A stretch of DNA of 64,000 bases from Mesorhizobium sp. 113-3-3 (lineage in GTDB: Bacteria; Pseudomonadota; Alphaproteobacteria; Rhizobiales; Rhizobiaceae): contig NZ_AP023243.1 of assembly GCF_016756495.1 (NCBI RefSeq), forward strand, positions 3,786,501 through 3,850,500, written 5' to 3'. Shown one piece after another: positions 1 to 7,291 of the stretch (the stretch's first letter is position 1; each line of letters begins with the position of its first letter). The notes beneath the pieces were generated by a model. It saw nothing but the letters and a program-made list of their open reading frames with translations. It did not search any database and had not been told where the DNA came from. A program made the translations under genes and the position numbers.

Positions 1-2
1 GA

Positions 3-230
3 GGGCGCGTCGGCATCGTCCACAGCATCGGCGACTGCTTTTTGACGCGCATTGTCACCGCTGCGGACGTCTCGGTGTCCAGTTCCGAAGAAACGAGCAC
101 TATTTTGATGGGGCTGAAGGACTTTACCTGGAAGGGCGGCCGTTTCCGCTTCGCCAATGCCGGTGATGCGCAAGCTTTGCGGAAGGCTCTTGAAGCCCGC
201 CAGTCAGATGCCACCAAGGAGGCCGCGTGA
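3..230 (+). CDS. C-terminal end of an unidentified protein (cut by left edge)
   Basis: The frame is open from the first bases of the window and stops with TGA at 228-230, so only about 75 C-terminal residues are visible. A TTG at 42 could be read as a start, but nothing supports it and the frame continues upstream of it. No signal peptide, membrane segment or motif that I recognise is present; the tail is Ala/Lys/Glu-rich. The stop codon overlaps the ATG of the next gene by one base (TGATG), which indicates an operon with translational coupling to the fatty acid hydroxylase. Function unknown. Confidence 0.55.
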   Translation, partial: GRVGIVHSIGDCFLTRIVTAADVSVSSSEETSTILMGLKDFTWKGGRFRFANAGDAQALRKALEARQSDATKEAA

Positions 231-1180
231 TGGACAGCTATGATTTTCCGCAGGTCACCCAGCTGGCCATTCCGTTTTTTGTCGCGGCCATCCTGATCGA
301 GCTCTGGCTGGTGCGCACCGGTCGCGCGAAAGGCTCGTTCGAGACGCGCGACACGCTGACCAGCCTGATGATGGGCACCGGCAATGTCGTCGCCGGGCTG
401 CTGCTCGGTGTCGTCTCCTACTGGGCGCTGCTGTGGCTGTGGCAGTTCCGATTCTTCAATCTCGGCCTGTCGGTCTGGGTGTTCCTCACCGCTTTCCTGC
501 TCGATGATTTGCGCTACTATGTCTATCACCGCATCGCGCACCGGGTGCGCTGGGTGTGGGCCGAACATGTCAACCATCACTCCAGCCAGCACTACAATCT
601 GTCGACGGCGCTCAGGCAGAGCTGGACGGGCCTGTTCACCTTCATGTTCGTGCTGCAGGCGCCGCTGGTGCTGCTCGGTTTCCATCCGGCGGTGATTGCC
701 TTCACCTTCGGCTTCAACCTTGTCTGGCAGTTCTGGATCCACACCGAGACCATCGGCAAGATGTGGGGCTGGTTCGAATTCATCTTCAACACGCCCTCGC
801 ACCACCGCGTCCACCACGCCACCAACCCGCGCTATCTCGACGCCAATTATGCCGGCACGCTGATCATCTGGGATCGCATGTTCGGCACCTTCGTCGAAGA
901 GCTGGAAGAGGACCGGCCGCGCTACGGCATCGTCAGGAATCTCGGCACCTTCAACCCGCTGAAAGTGGCGTTCCACGAATGGATCGGCATGTTCAGGGAT
1001 GCCTTCGCGCCTGGACTGACTTTGGGCGAGCGTCTGAACTACCTGATCAAGCCGCCCGGCTGGAGCCATGACGGTTCGCGCGAAACCTCGGAGACACTGA
1101 AGGCGGCTTATGTGCGGAGAAATCCGTCAGAGGCGGGCAAGCCGGGCCTGCCGGGAGCGAGCGCGGAGCCGGCGGAGTAG
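230..1180 (+). CDS. Sterol desaturase / fatty acid hydroxylase superfamily protein
   Basis: A 316-residue integral membrane di-iron oxygenase. The family's histidine clusters are present: HxxxH at residues 100-104, HxxHH at 113-117, and HHxxHH at 191-196, after hydrophobic helices at about 11-28, 47-70 and 80-95. Members use O2 and a di-iron centre to hydroxylate or desaturate lipid substrates in the membrane; the substrate cannot be read from the sequence. I chose the ATG at 230, which overlaps the upstream stop, over a GTG one codon earlier. It is likely co-transcribed with the truncated gene before it. No terminator is obvious in the 150 bases that follow. Confidence 0.88.
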   Translation: MDSYDFPQVTQLAIPFFVAAILIELWLVRTGRAKGSFETRDTLTSLMMGTGNVVAGLLLGVVSYWALLWLWQFRFFNLGLSVWVFLTAFLLDDLRYYVYHRIAHRVRWVWAEHVNHHSSQHYNLSTALRQSWTGLFTFMFVLQAPLVLLGFHPAVIAFTFGFNLVWQFWIHTETIGKMWGWFEFIFNTPSHHRVHHATNPRYLDANYAGTLIIWDRMFGTFVEELEEDRPRYGIVRNLGTFNPLKVAFHEWIGMFRDAFAPGLTLGERLNYLIKPPGWSHDGSRETSETLKAAYVRRNPSEAGKPGLPGASAEPAE

Positions 1181-1331
1181 CGTACGAGCCTAGTCGACGA
1201 CCTTGATCCGCACCTTTGCCGCCACTTGCGAAATTCGGCTCTTCACCCGGTCTACTGCTTCGTCGAGCAAAACATCTGGCCTCTCGCGGGTCATGTGCGC
1301 CATGGCCGTCGTGACGGCCCGACCAGCCCGG

Positions 1332-1895
1332 TCAGCTGGCTTTGGGCTGTTGCGCGTCAGTGACGGGAGCACCCCATGAAGGCAGGGGTCTATCGTTCGA
1401 TGTTCGCACCAGCGAGTCATAGACGGCAAGGCTCTGCAGGCGCTGCGTTTCACTGCTGCACTGCTGGACGAAGCCACCCGCATACCATGTGCAACCGAGC
1501 CGTTCGCCTGGCAAGGCACCAGTCGCCCAATCCTTGACGACACCGTCGGGACCAACACGAAAATAGGCAAGCCGGTAGCGTGTGCCAACGCTTTCGCGCT
1601 GCATCAGGACCCCGGCATCCACATTCGTTCGCGTGGATTCCACGTTGTCGATATGTCGATAGACCGTATCGCCGTCCGCCAGGCGATACGCGCCGATCAT
1701 CGGCCCGTAGATGGTCGCGCCTGCCAGACCTTCGACAGACATCTGGCTTTGCGATGCAATCTGCGTGTAGGGCTTGCCTGTCGCATACCGCATGTAGTTG
1801 CGGTCGCCGAGCGACTGCAGCGCCTCCGGCGCTGTGGTACAGCCCGCGCAAGCAGACAAAATAAGGAAGGCCAGAACAGATCTGCCCGGAAACAT
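1332..1895 (-). CDS. Hypothetical lipoprotein
   Basis: A 187-residue protein with a short hydrophobic N-terminus ending in a lipobox (LSAC, Cys at about residue 16; a second Cys four residues later is an alternative), so probably a lipidated envelope protein. The mature part has several Tyr/Trp residues and a Cys pair around GCTWYAGG and VQQCS that could form a disulfide; I do not recognise a named domain. It lies 60 bases downstream of trmFO on the same strand and may be read from the same transcript. Function unknown. Confidence 0.7.
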   Translation of the reverse strand: MFPGRSVLAFLILSACAGCTTAPEALQSLGDRNYMRYATGKPYTQIASQSQMSVEGLAGATIYGPMIGAYRLADGDTVYRHIDNVESTRTNVDAGVLMQRESVGTRYRLAYFRVGPDGVVKDWATGALPGERLGCTWYAGGFVQQCSSETQRLQSLAVYDSLVRTSNDRPLPSWGAPVTDAQQPKAS

Positions 1896-1955
1896 GGATG
1901 GCCCCCAACGATGAGGGCCGCAAGCTAGCCCGCCGCCGCTTAAACGTAAATCCGT

Positions 1956-3380
1956 CTATTCCGCTGCCTGGGTCTGCGCCGGCAAGCCGAGCCATGCACG
2001 GCAGTCGGCCAACGCCCGTGCCGTCGTCGCCTTCTTCTTGGCAACCGATTTGTCCTTGCCGCGGAAGCGGCCCTCGAAACCCTCAGGACGCAATTTCGTG
2101 CCAGCCTCCAGCGGCGGGAACAGGCCGAAATTGACGTTCATCGGCTGGAAGGAGCGCTTGCCCGGCTCGTCATCGGAGACGATGTGGCCGCCGGTGATGT
2201 GGTTGAGCAGCGCGCCGAAAGCCGTGGTGAGCGGCGGCAGGGATGGTGCCTGGCCGAGCCTTTCCGCGGCGGCGAAGCGGCCGGCGAGCAGGCCGATGGC
2301 GGCGCTTTCGACATAGCCCTCGCAGCCGGTGATCTGGCCGGCGAAGCGCAGGCCAGGGCGCGACTTCAGCTGCAGCGAGGTATCGAGCAAGGTCGGCGAA
2401 TTGATGTAGGTGTTGCGGTGCAGGCCGCCCAGGCGGGCGAAATCGGCGTTTTCCAGGCCCGGAATGGTGCGGAACACACGCACCTGTTCTGCGTGCTTCA
2501 GCTTGGTCTGGAAGCCGACCATATTGTAGAGCGTGCCCAGCGCATTGTCCTGCCGCAGCTGGACAACCGCATAGGCCTTCACCGTCGGGTTGTGCGCATT
2601 GGTCAGGCCCATCGGCTTCATCGGGCCGTAGCGCAGCGTCTCGACGCCGCGTTCGGCCATGATCTCGATCGGCAGGCAGCCGTCAAAATAGGGCGTGCCT
2701 TCCCATTGCTTGAATTCGGTTTTCTGACCATCGACCAGCGCCTGGACGAAGGCGAGGTACTGGTCCTTGTCCATCGGACAGTTGATGTAGTCCTTGCCGG
2801 TGCCGCCAGGCCCGACCTTGTCGTAGCGCGACTGGAACCAGCAGGTGTCCATGTCGATCGTGTCGAAATGGATGATCGGGGCGATGGCGTCGAAGAAGGC
2901 CAGCGCATCGGCGCCGGTCGCTTCGGCGATCGACTGGGCAAGCGATGGCGCGGTGAGCGGCCCCGTGGCGATGATTGCCTGATCCCAGTCCGCCGGCGGC
3001 AAGCCTGGCACTTCCTCGCGCTGGATGGTGATCAGCGGGTGCGCTTCGAGCCTTTTCGTCACGGCGTCGGAGAAACCGTCGCGATCGACGGCCAGTGCGC
3101 CGCCGGCCGGCACCTGGTTGGCGTCGCCGGCGCTCATGATCAGCGAGCCGGCCAGCCGCATTTCGGCGTGCAGCAGGCCGACCGCGTTGTTTTCGGCGTC
3201 GTCGGAGCGGAAGGAATTGGAACAGACCAGCTCGGCCAGGCCGTCGGTCTTGTGCGCGTCCGTGCCGCGAACCGGGCGCATTTCATGCAGCACGACGGGA
3301 ACGCCGGCTTGCGCGGCCTGCCATGCGGCTTCGGAACCGGCGAGACCGCCGCCGATGATATGGATAGGGTTTTTGCTCAT
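1956..3380 (-). CDS. trmFO: Methylenetetrahydrofolate-tRNA-(uracil-5-)-methyltransferase TrmFO
   Basis: A 474-residue FAD- and folate-dependent enzyme that makes 5-methyluridine at position 54 (T-loop) of tRNAs, using methylenetetrahydrofolate as carbon donor instead of SAM. The N-terminal dinucleotide-binding loop [11 protein letters not shown] is at residues 8-18. The conserved Cys in [10 protein letters not shown] is residue 53, and a second family Cys lies near residue 235 (FDGCLPIE). Length and the C-terminal Lys-rich tail fit the family. The ATG at 3378-3380 puts the FAD motif where it belongs; reading further upstream would translate the hairpin array. The gene begins 94 bases after that array on the same strand, so readthrough from the DUF1127/array transcript is possible. 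Confidence 0.95.
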   Translation of the reverse strand: MSKNPIHIIGGGLAGSEAAWQAAQAGVPVVLHEMRPVRGTDAHKTDGLAELVCSNSFRSDDAENNAVGLLHAEMRLAGSLIMSAGDANQVPAGGALAVDRDGFSDAVTKRLEAHPLITIQREEVPGLPPADWDQAIIATGPLTAPSLAQSIAEATGADALAFFDAIAPIIHFDTIDMDTCWFQSRYDKVGPGGTGKDYINCPMDKDQYLAFVQALVDGQKTEFKQWEGTPYFDGCLPIEIMAERGVETLRYGPMKPMGLTNAHNPTVKAYAVVQLRQDNALGTLYNMVGFQTKLKHAEQVRVFRTIPGLENADFARLGGLHRNTYINSPTLLDTSLQLKSRPGLRFAGQITGCEGYVESAAIGLLAGRFAAAERLGQAPSLPPLTTAFGALLNHITGGHIVSDDEPGKRSFQPMNVNFGLFPPLEAGTKLRPEGFEGRFRGKDKSVAKKKATTARALADCRAWLGLPAQTQAAE

Positions 3381-3473
3381 GAGCGCCGGAATAATCGCTT
3401 GGGGCGGCGATTGCAATTGCCGCGCGGCGGCAGCGGGAGATGACCGGTCGGGAAGCCTGCCCTTGAAACAACA

Positions 3474-3585
3474 ACACCCGCCGGGGGAGGAGGTCCGGCG
3501 GGTGTCGTTTTGGGGGTCGATCCTCGGGAGGAGGTGAAGATCGACCGTATTCGTCATCGCCGGGGAGGAGGTCGGCTTTGACGAA
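3474..3585 (-). ncRNA. Cuckoo-type RNA hairpins, unit 3 (distal, next to trmFO)
   Basis: Third triplet, at 3550-3585 (7+4 bp with a 2x2 internal loop), 3515-3546 (8 bp) and 3474-3505 (11 bp perfect), with motif complements at 3563-3571, 3526-3534 and 3485-3493. The 11-bp stem uses different bases from its counterparts in units 1 and 2 (ACACCCGCCGG against CGCCCGCCGC) yet still pairs fully, which is covariation within one genome. It is the last hairpin before trmFO. No U-tract follows, so the transcript end is not defined from sequence. Confidence 0.82.
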
Positions 3586-3652
3586 ATCTCTTTCGCATTT
3601 TGAAAGGGGCGAAACCCTTTGGAGCAAAATTCACTTTGCCCCAGAGAAACAA

Positions 3653-3763
3653 CGCCCGCCGCGGGAGGAGGTGCGGCGGGCGCCGTTTGGTTGGCCAACC
3701 CTCGGGAGGAGGTGAAGGTCGGGCCTATTCGTCATTGCCGGGGAGGAGGTCGGCTTTGACGAA
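3653..3763 (-). ncRNA. Cuckoo-type RNA hairpins, unit 2
   Basis: Second triplet of stem-loops, at 3728-3763, about 3693-3725 and 3653-3682, with GGGAGGAGG complements at 3741-3749, 3704-3712 and 3663-3671. The outer two are strong: 7+4 bp with a 2x2 internal loop, and a 10-bp perfect stem. The middle one is weaker because GGTTGGCCAACC at 3689-3700 is itself a palindrome and competes for pairing. All three place CCUCCUCCC in the loop on the minus strand. Confidence 0.8.
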
Positions 3764-3831
3764 ATCTCTTTTGCCATTTTTAAAAGGGGCAAAACCCTTT
3801 CGAGCAAAAGTCGTTTTGCTCCGGGGAAACA

Positions 3832-3943
3832 GCGCCCGCCGCGGGAGGAGGTGCGGCGGGCGCCGTTTTGGTGGTCAACCCTCGGGAGGAGGATAAGGGC
3901 TGACCGTTCGCTGGAGGTCGGGGAGGAGGTCGACCCCAGCGAA
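3832..3943 (-). ncRNA. Cuckoo-type RNA hairpins, unit 1 (promoter-proximal)
   Basis: On the minus strand this unit forms three stem-loops at 3907-3943, 3873-3905 and 3832-3863, each with CCUCCUCCC in the loop (complement of GGGAGGAGG at 3921-3929, 3884-3892 and 3843-3851). Stems are 8+5 bp with one bulge, 5+4 bp with one mismatch, and 11 bp perfect. The first hairpin starts 7 bases past the stop of the upstream DUF1127 gene, so it is probably cut from that mRNA's 3' end. CCUCC is the anti-Shine-Dalgarno core of 16S rRNA. Family knowledge: alphaproteobacterial cuckoo RNAs (CcsR in Rhodobacter) carry this loop motif and follow DUF1127 genes. Confidence 0.82.
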
Positions 3944-3949
3944 ATTCCG

Positions 3950-4090
3950 TTAGATCGCCCGGCGGGCGATGATCTTGATTTCGTCGCGGACGATACCGAG
4001 ATCATGCAGCTGACGGTTCGAAAGGCGACCCAGCTCGGTAACCGTCTCGCGATAAACGCGCCAGTTACGATAGTTGCGGATCAGGTTCAT
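3950..4090 (-). CDS. DUF1127 small protein (downstream copy)
   Basis: A 46-residue basic protein starting MNLIRNYRNWRVYRET and containing the DUF1127 core with L-x-x-L-S-N-R-x-L-x-D-L-G-I at about residues 20-33 and a basic C-terminus. DUF1127 proteins are very short, Arg-rich and often stress-regulated; in Rhodobacter the CcaF1 member is an RNA-binding protein co-transcribed with CCUCCUCCC sRNAs. The stop (TAA at 3950-3952) is 7 bases before the first array hairpin, so it is very likely the mRNA from which the array is cut. It shares its first 11 residues (MNLIRNYRNWR) with the gene upstream. It is short enough that automatic callers may miss it. Confidence 0.88.
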   Translation of the reverse strand: MNLIRNYRNWRVYRETVTELGRLSNRQLHDLGIVRDEIKIIARRAI

Positions 4091-4139
4091 TGTCGTTCTC
4101 TTTTCAGAAACTTGTTCGGACCATTCGCGGTCCGAAGAA

Positions 4140-4280
4140 TTAGACCGCCTTGCGAGCGACGTAAGGAATGTCGCTGCGGCTGATGCCGAGGTCGGTCAGT
4201 TCGCGGTTGCTCAGGCGGCTCAGCTCGGACACGGTGTCCCTGTAGCGGCGCCAGTTGCGATAGTTGCGGATCAGGTTCAT
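4140..4280 (-). CDS. DUF1127 small protein (upstream copy)
   Basis: A 46-residue DUF1127 protein, about 65 percent identical by eye to the copy 49 bases downstream and with the same opening MNLIRNYRNWR. The start is the ATG at 4278-4280; an in-frame extension to 4349 is possible but adds an unconserved segment. The DLGISRSDI segment is the family signature and the C-terminus is basic. The pair and the hairpin array form one apparent transcription unit. Its promoter should lie at 4281-4450; I see no strong consensus there, but a direct repeat is present at 4381-4403. Confidence 0.9.
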   Translation of the reverse strand: MNLIRNYRNWRRYRDTVSELSRLSNRELTDLGISRSDIPYVARKAV

Positions 4281-4380
4281 GGTAGTTCTCGTTTCGTCTT
4301 TCTTGCGGATCATTCCGTTTGTGTACGAACCATAAATAGGCGGGCTCATATCGATTTAAAAGCGCTATGGCTGCATGGCA

Positions 4381-4403
4381 GCAATGCAAATTGTGCAATG
4401 CAA
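4381..4403. repeat. Short direct repeat upstream of the DUF1127 operon
   Basis: The 9-mer GCAATGCAA occurs at 4381-4389 and again at 4395-4403, a 14-base period. It lies about 100 bases upstream of the first DUF1127 start, between that operon and the divergent DUF2157 gene. It could be a regulator site for either gene, or chance; no regulator is suggested by the sequence. Confidence 0.3.
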
Positions 4404-4515
4404 CATTAACGCGCCTTCACGGACCTGACACAAAGAAGCCAGAATCAGAAAGTGCCGTGACGTCAACGGTTTGGCTGGTTCGGCTGAAAAAACGACCTAG
4501 CGGGGGAGGCTGGAC

Positions 4516-5634
4516 ATGGCGGGGTATTCGACACGGGTCAGATCCGACATCGCGCGTTGGCTGCAGGCCGGCCTGATCGACGCCCCGACAGCCGATGCCC
4601 TGACGCGTGACGTCGAGGCCAATGCGCGTAAATCAATCAGCTTCGGTTCGATCCTGGCCATTATGGCGGCGCTGCTGTTTGGCGCGGCCATCCTGATCTT
4701 CGTCGCCGCCAACTGGGACGCCATTCCGCGGCTGGCGCGGGTCGCGGCGCTCTTTGCCATCATCCTTGGCGGCTATGTCGGCGGCGCGGTGCTGAAGACG
4801 CGCGACCATGCGGCGATCGGGGAAGCACTGTGGATCGTGGCGGCGGCGGCTTTCGGCGGTTCGATCGCGCTGATCGGCCAGATGTATCATCTCTCCGGCG
4901 ACGAGGCTGCCGCGCTCGTCACCTGGGGCGCCGGCACGGCCTTGGCGGCGGTCGCGCTGCGGTCGAACCCGCTCACCGTCGCTTCGGTCGGCATCGCCGA
5001 CGCTTGGCTGTTCCTGAAGGGGTTCGACTATTACAGCCGCAGCAACTTTCCGCATGCCTTCGTCGTCATGGCCATCGTGCTGTTCGCCGTCTCGTTCTGG
5101 ACCCGCAGCCAGGCCGCTCGGCACCTGATCGTCCTGTCGCTGCTCTTCTATCTCGTGCTGTTGGCCGGGAATCACGCGACGCTGCCGGTGGCGATCCCCC
5201 TGGTCATTGTCTCTGCCGCGCTTTTCGCCGCTGCCGTCTTCGCGCCGGAACCGGTGGACAGGATCGTGCAGCTTGGCGGCCGCTTGCCCCTGCACGCGCT
5301 GCTCGGCTTCCTCACGGGGCTGGCCATCATCCAGTTCGAACTCGCCGACGAGAGCACTTACAACAGCGGTTTCGCCATCGCCTCGGTGGTCGCGCTGGCC
5401 GGCATCGTGGCCGCCATCGTGCTGGCAGGGCGCGAGAGCCGCGGGTTGCGCTGGCTTGCCTATCTCGGCTTCGCCTTCGAACTCGCCATGATCTATGTCG
5501 TGACGCTGCAGTCGATGCTCGACACGGCCGGCTTCTTCCTTGCCGCCGCGGTGCTGCTCGGCATTCTTGCGATCGTCATCATCCGCGTTGAAAAACGCAT
5601 GAAGGGTCCGGCAACGGGAGGAGCCACGGCATGA
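4516..5634 (+). CDS. DUF2157 domain-containing membrane protein
   Basis: A 372-residue inner-membrane protein. Residues 1-45 form a soluble region with W-L-x-x-G-L-I-D, the N-terminal DUF2157 pattern, followed by about ten hydrophobic helices from residue 44 to 357 and a short basic tail. No catalytic motif is visible and the biochemical role of the family is not established. Its last four bases (ATGA) overlap the start of the GDYXXLXY gene, a pairing commonly seen for these families, so the two products probably act together. It is divergent from the DUF1127 operon. Confidence 0.85.
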   Translation: MAGYSTRVRSDIARWLQAGLIDAPTADALTRDVEANARKSISFGSILAIMAALLFGAAILIFVAANWDAIPRLARVAALFAIILGGYVGGAVLKTRDHAAIGEALWIVAAAAFGGSIALIGQMYHLSGDEAAALVTWGAGTALAAVALRSNPLTVASVGIADAWLFLKGFDYYSRSNFPHAFVVMAIVLFAVSFWTRSQAARHLIVLSLLFYLVLLAGNHATLPVAIPLVIVSAALFAAAVFAPEPVDRIVQLGGRLPLHALLGFLTGLAIIQFELADESTYNSGFAIASVVALAGIVAAIVLAGRESRGLRWLAYLGFAFELAMIYVVTLQSMLDTAGFFLAAAVLLGILAIVIIRVEKRMKGPATGGATA

Positions 5635-6215
5635 TGACCGGAAAGAGGCTTGTTATCTCGGCGCTGGTCCTGGCGCTCGCCCAGATAGGGTTCCTGAGCT
5701 GGATCATCGCCGGCCGGGCGGCGATCCTGCGCAACGGCAAGGAAGTGCTCCTGAAGATCGAACCCGTCGATCCGCGCGACCTGCTGCGTGGCGACTATAT
5801 CATCCTCGGCTACGACATTTCGCGCATACCGGTGAAGATGATCGCCAACATTCCCGCCGGCAAGCTCTCCAGTGATGACACCTCGATCGTCGTTCGCCTG
5901 AAGAAGGGCGCCGACGGCTATTGGACGCCGACCACCGCCTGGTTCGGCAAGGCGCCGACGCCGGCCGCCGCCGACGAGGCCGATATTGCAGGCCATGTCG
6001 CCGAAGGCTGGGATCTGCGCAGCGAGGGCACGACGATCGCGCCGGACTACGGCATCGAGCGCTTCTACCTGCCGGAGGGCGAGGGGGTGGCGATCCAGGA
6101 CGACATGCGGGTGCGCCCGTTCGGGATAAAGCTCGCCCTTGCCAGCGACGGCACCGCGCAGATCAAGGCATTGGTCGACGGCGACAAGACGCTGTTCGAG
6201 GAGCCGCTGTACTAA
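5631..6215 (+). CDS. GDYXXLXY domain-containing protein
   Basis: A 194-residue protein with one N-terminal membrane segment (about residues 7-25) and a periplasmic domain bearing the family motif GDYIILGY at residues 54-61. The start overlaps the DUF2157 stop by four bases (ATGA), so the two are translationally coupled. The family has no defined activity; it regularly accompanies DUF2157/DUF4401 membrane proteins. A 164-base gap follows before the RidA gene. Confidence 0.88.
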   Translation: MMTGKRLVISALVLALAQIGFLSWIIAGRAAILRNGKEVLLKIEPVDPRDLLRGDYIILGYDISRIPVKMIANIPAGKLSSDDTSIVVRLKKGADGYWTPTTAWFGKAPTPAAADEADIAGHVAEGWDLRSEGTTIAPDYGIERFYLPEGEGVAIQDDMRVRPFGIKLALASDGTAQIKALVDGDKTLFEEPLY

Positions 6216-6379
6216 GGCTGCATACTTACAATCGGGGCGCTGGCGCCGGCGCACCGCCCTGGAAAGTTTCCCGCGTTGCCACATCACTGATCGCCACGCG
6301 CACCGCCGCTGCGTCCATGTGCCGGCGACGCGGCGATCAGCAATGTCAATTTCAGTCGAACGAAGCAGGAGATTGTTTG

Positions 6380-6772
6380 ATGCCACTGGAACTCATCAAC
6401 CCCGACGACCTGCCAGTTCCGGAGATGTACACGCAGGTTGTCGTCGCGACGGGAACCAGGCTGGTATTCGTCTCAGGTCAGCAGCCCGAAGACATACACG
6501 GCAAGCTGGTTGGGCATGGTGATTTCGCGGCGCAAGCGCGCCTGGCATTCGGCAATCTCGGCCGGGCGCTCGGCGCCGCAGGCGCACGGCCCGAACAGGT
6601 TTGCAAGATCACGATCTACATTGTCGATTACAAGCGCGACGAACACGTACCGATCATCGAAGAAGCGCAGATTGCGCTGTTTGGAGATCACAAACCGGCC
6701 AATGTGGTGGTTGGGGTGGCGATAATGTCCCCAGGCTATCTCATAGAGGTCGACGCGACAGCGGTCATCTGA
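6380..6772 (+). CDS. RidA family protein (YjgF/YER057c/UK114)
   Basis: A 130-residue protein of the usual RidA length. It has the FVSGQQPED segment near residue 29, the central NLGRALGAAG helix, and a C-terminal stretch ending in IEVDATAVI. RidA proteins form trimers, and the archetype hydrolyses reactive enamine/imine intermediates released by PLP enzymes. The conserved Arg of RidA proper, found in a C-[IV]-R segment, is not evident here (the region reads PANVVVGVAIM), so this may belong to a non-deaminase Rid subgroup. The ATG at 6380 is preceded by AGGAGA. It appears to be a single gene. Confidence 0.85.
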   Translation: MPLELINPDDLPVPEMYTQVVVATGTRLVFVSGQQPEDIHGKLVGHGDFAAQARLAFGNLGRALGAAGARPEQVCKITIYIVDYKRDEHVPIIEEAQIALFGDHKPANVVVGVAIMSPGYLIEVDATAVI

Positions 6773-6850
6773 CAAAGCCAACAGGCGCCAGGGTCGGAGG
6801 GCACTTTTGCATCCAACGATTTCGGTGGCCTGCCGCCCGAACAGCGAAGG

Positions 6851-6933
6851 TGGTGCGGGTAGAGGGACTCGAACCCCCACGATCTCTCGCCAGAACCTAA
6901 ATCTGGTGCGTCTACCAGTTCCGCCATACCCGC
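6851..6933 (-). tRNA. tRNA-Leu (anticodon UAG)
   Basis: The minus strand folds as a class II tRNA. The acceptor GCGGGTA (6927-6933) pairs with the 3' arm at 6855-6861, the anticodon stem is CCAGA/TCTGG with loop TTTAGGT (anticodon TAG), and there is a variable arm and a T arm GGGGGTTCGAGTCCC. CCA is encoded (complement at 6851-6853). A TTGACA-like -35 (complement at 6965-6970) sits at the right distance for initiation just ahead of the 5' end, but the -10 is weak. Confidence 0.95.
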
Positions 6934-7291
6934 GTTGCCCGGCAATCCCATGTAGCCATCATTCTGTCAATGTCGGAGACAAGATGTCGGGTGAGAGCCG
7001 AAATGTTGGTTATTCGCCTAAGCGCGAAGACTGTTGAAAATTAGGCTCGCCTGTGACAAAAGGCGTGTCAAATGTGACGGGACGCGACGATCCGCTTCTA
7101 CAGAATGTGATAAGAAGTAGGAAAAACAAGAACTTATTCACATTTTGGAACGCAGTTTGGGAGAGTTTGAGCCGTAATTTCGGTCAAATCGCCAGGTTCC
7201 GTACCAAAAGCCATTCCCGGCAAGATTATACCGGCAGGCTGTAAACGGCAGAGGCCGTGGCAGTCTCATTGGTGAAAACAAAGGTTTTACG
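6934..7291. other. Intergenic region between tRNA-Leu and tig
   Basis: 358 bases without a supported gene. It must hold the minus-strand tRNA promoter near 6942-6970 and the plus-strand promoter and leader of tig. The part 7090-7200 is AT-richer than its surroundings. Short reading frames here show no recognisable product. AAAGG at 7279-7283 is the likely ribosome binding site of tig. Confidence 0.6.

Larger units (their letters stand above)
3465..3944 (-). repeat. Three direct repeats of about 180 bp carrying the hairpin array
   Basis: The stretch starting GAAAC at 3465 recurs at 3646 and 3826, a period of 180-181 bases; the third copy is cut short where the DUF1127 gene begins. Each full copy holds three hairpins and a spacer of about 67 bases (3586-3652 and 3764-3831). 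The spacers are similar to each other, with weak inverted repeats of GCAAA/TTTGC type, so the whole unit was duplicated, not only the loops. Differences between copies are mostly compensated within stems, which argues for selection on RNA structure. Confidence 0.85.

Noticed and set aside
1190..1588. A 132-codon minus-strand frame overlapping the lipoprotein gene
   Set aside because: It is in another frame over the same strand and has no signal or motif; the lipoprotein frame has a lipobox.
3381..3698. N-terminal extension of trmFO through the hairpin array
   Set aside because: It would translate the array hairpins and add 106 residues before the FAD motif; TrmFO starts at the ATG at 3380.
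3465..3944. CRISPR array
   Set aside because: The repeats are 180 bp with related spacers and structured loops; there are no cas genes, and DUF1127 genes adjoin.
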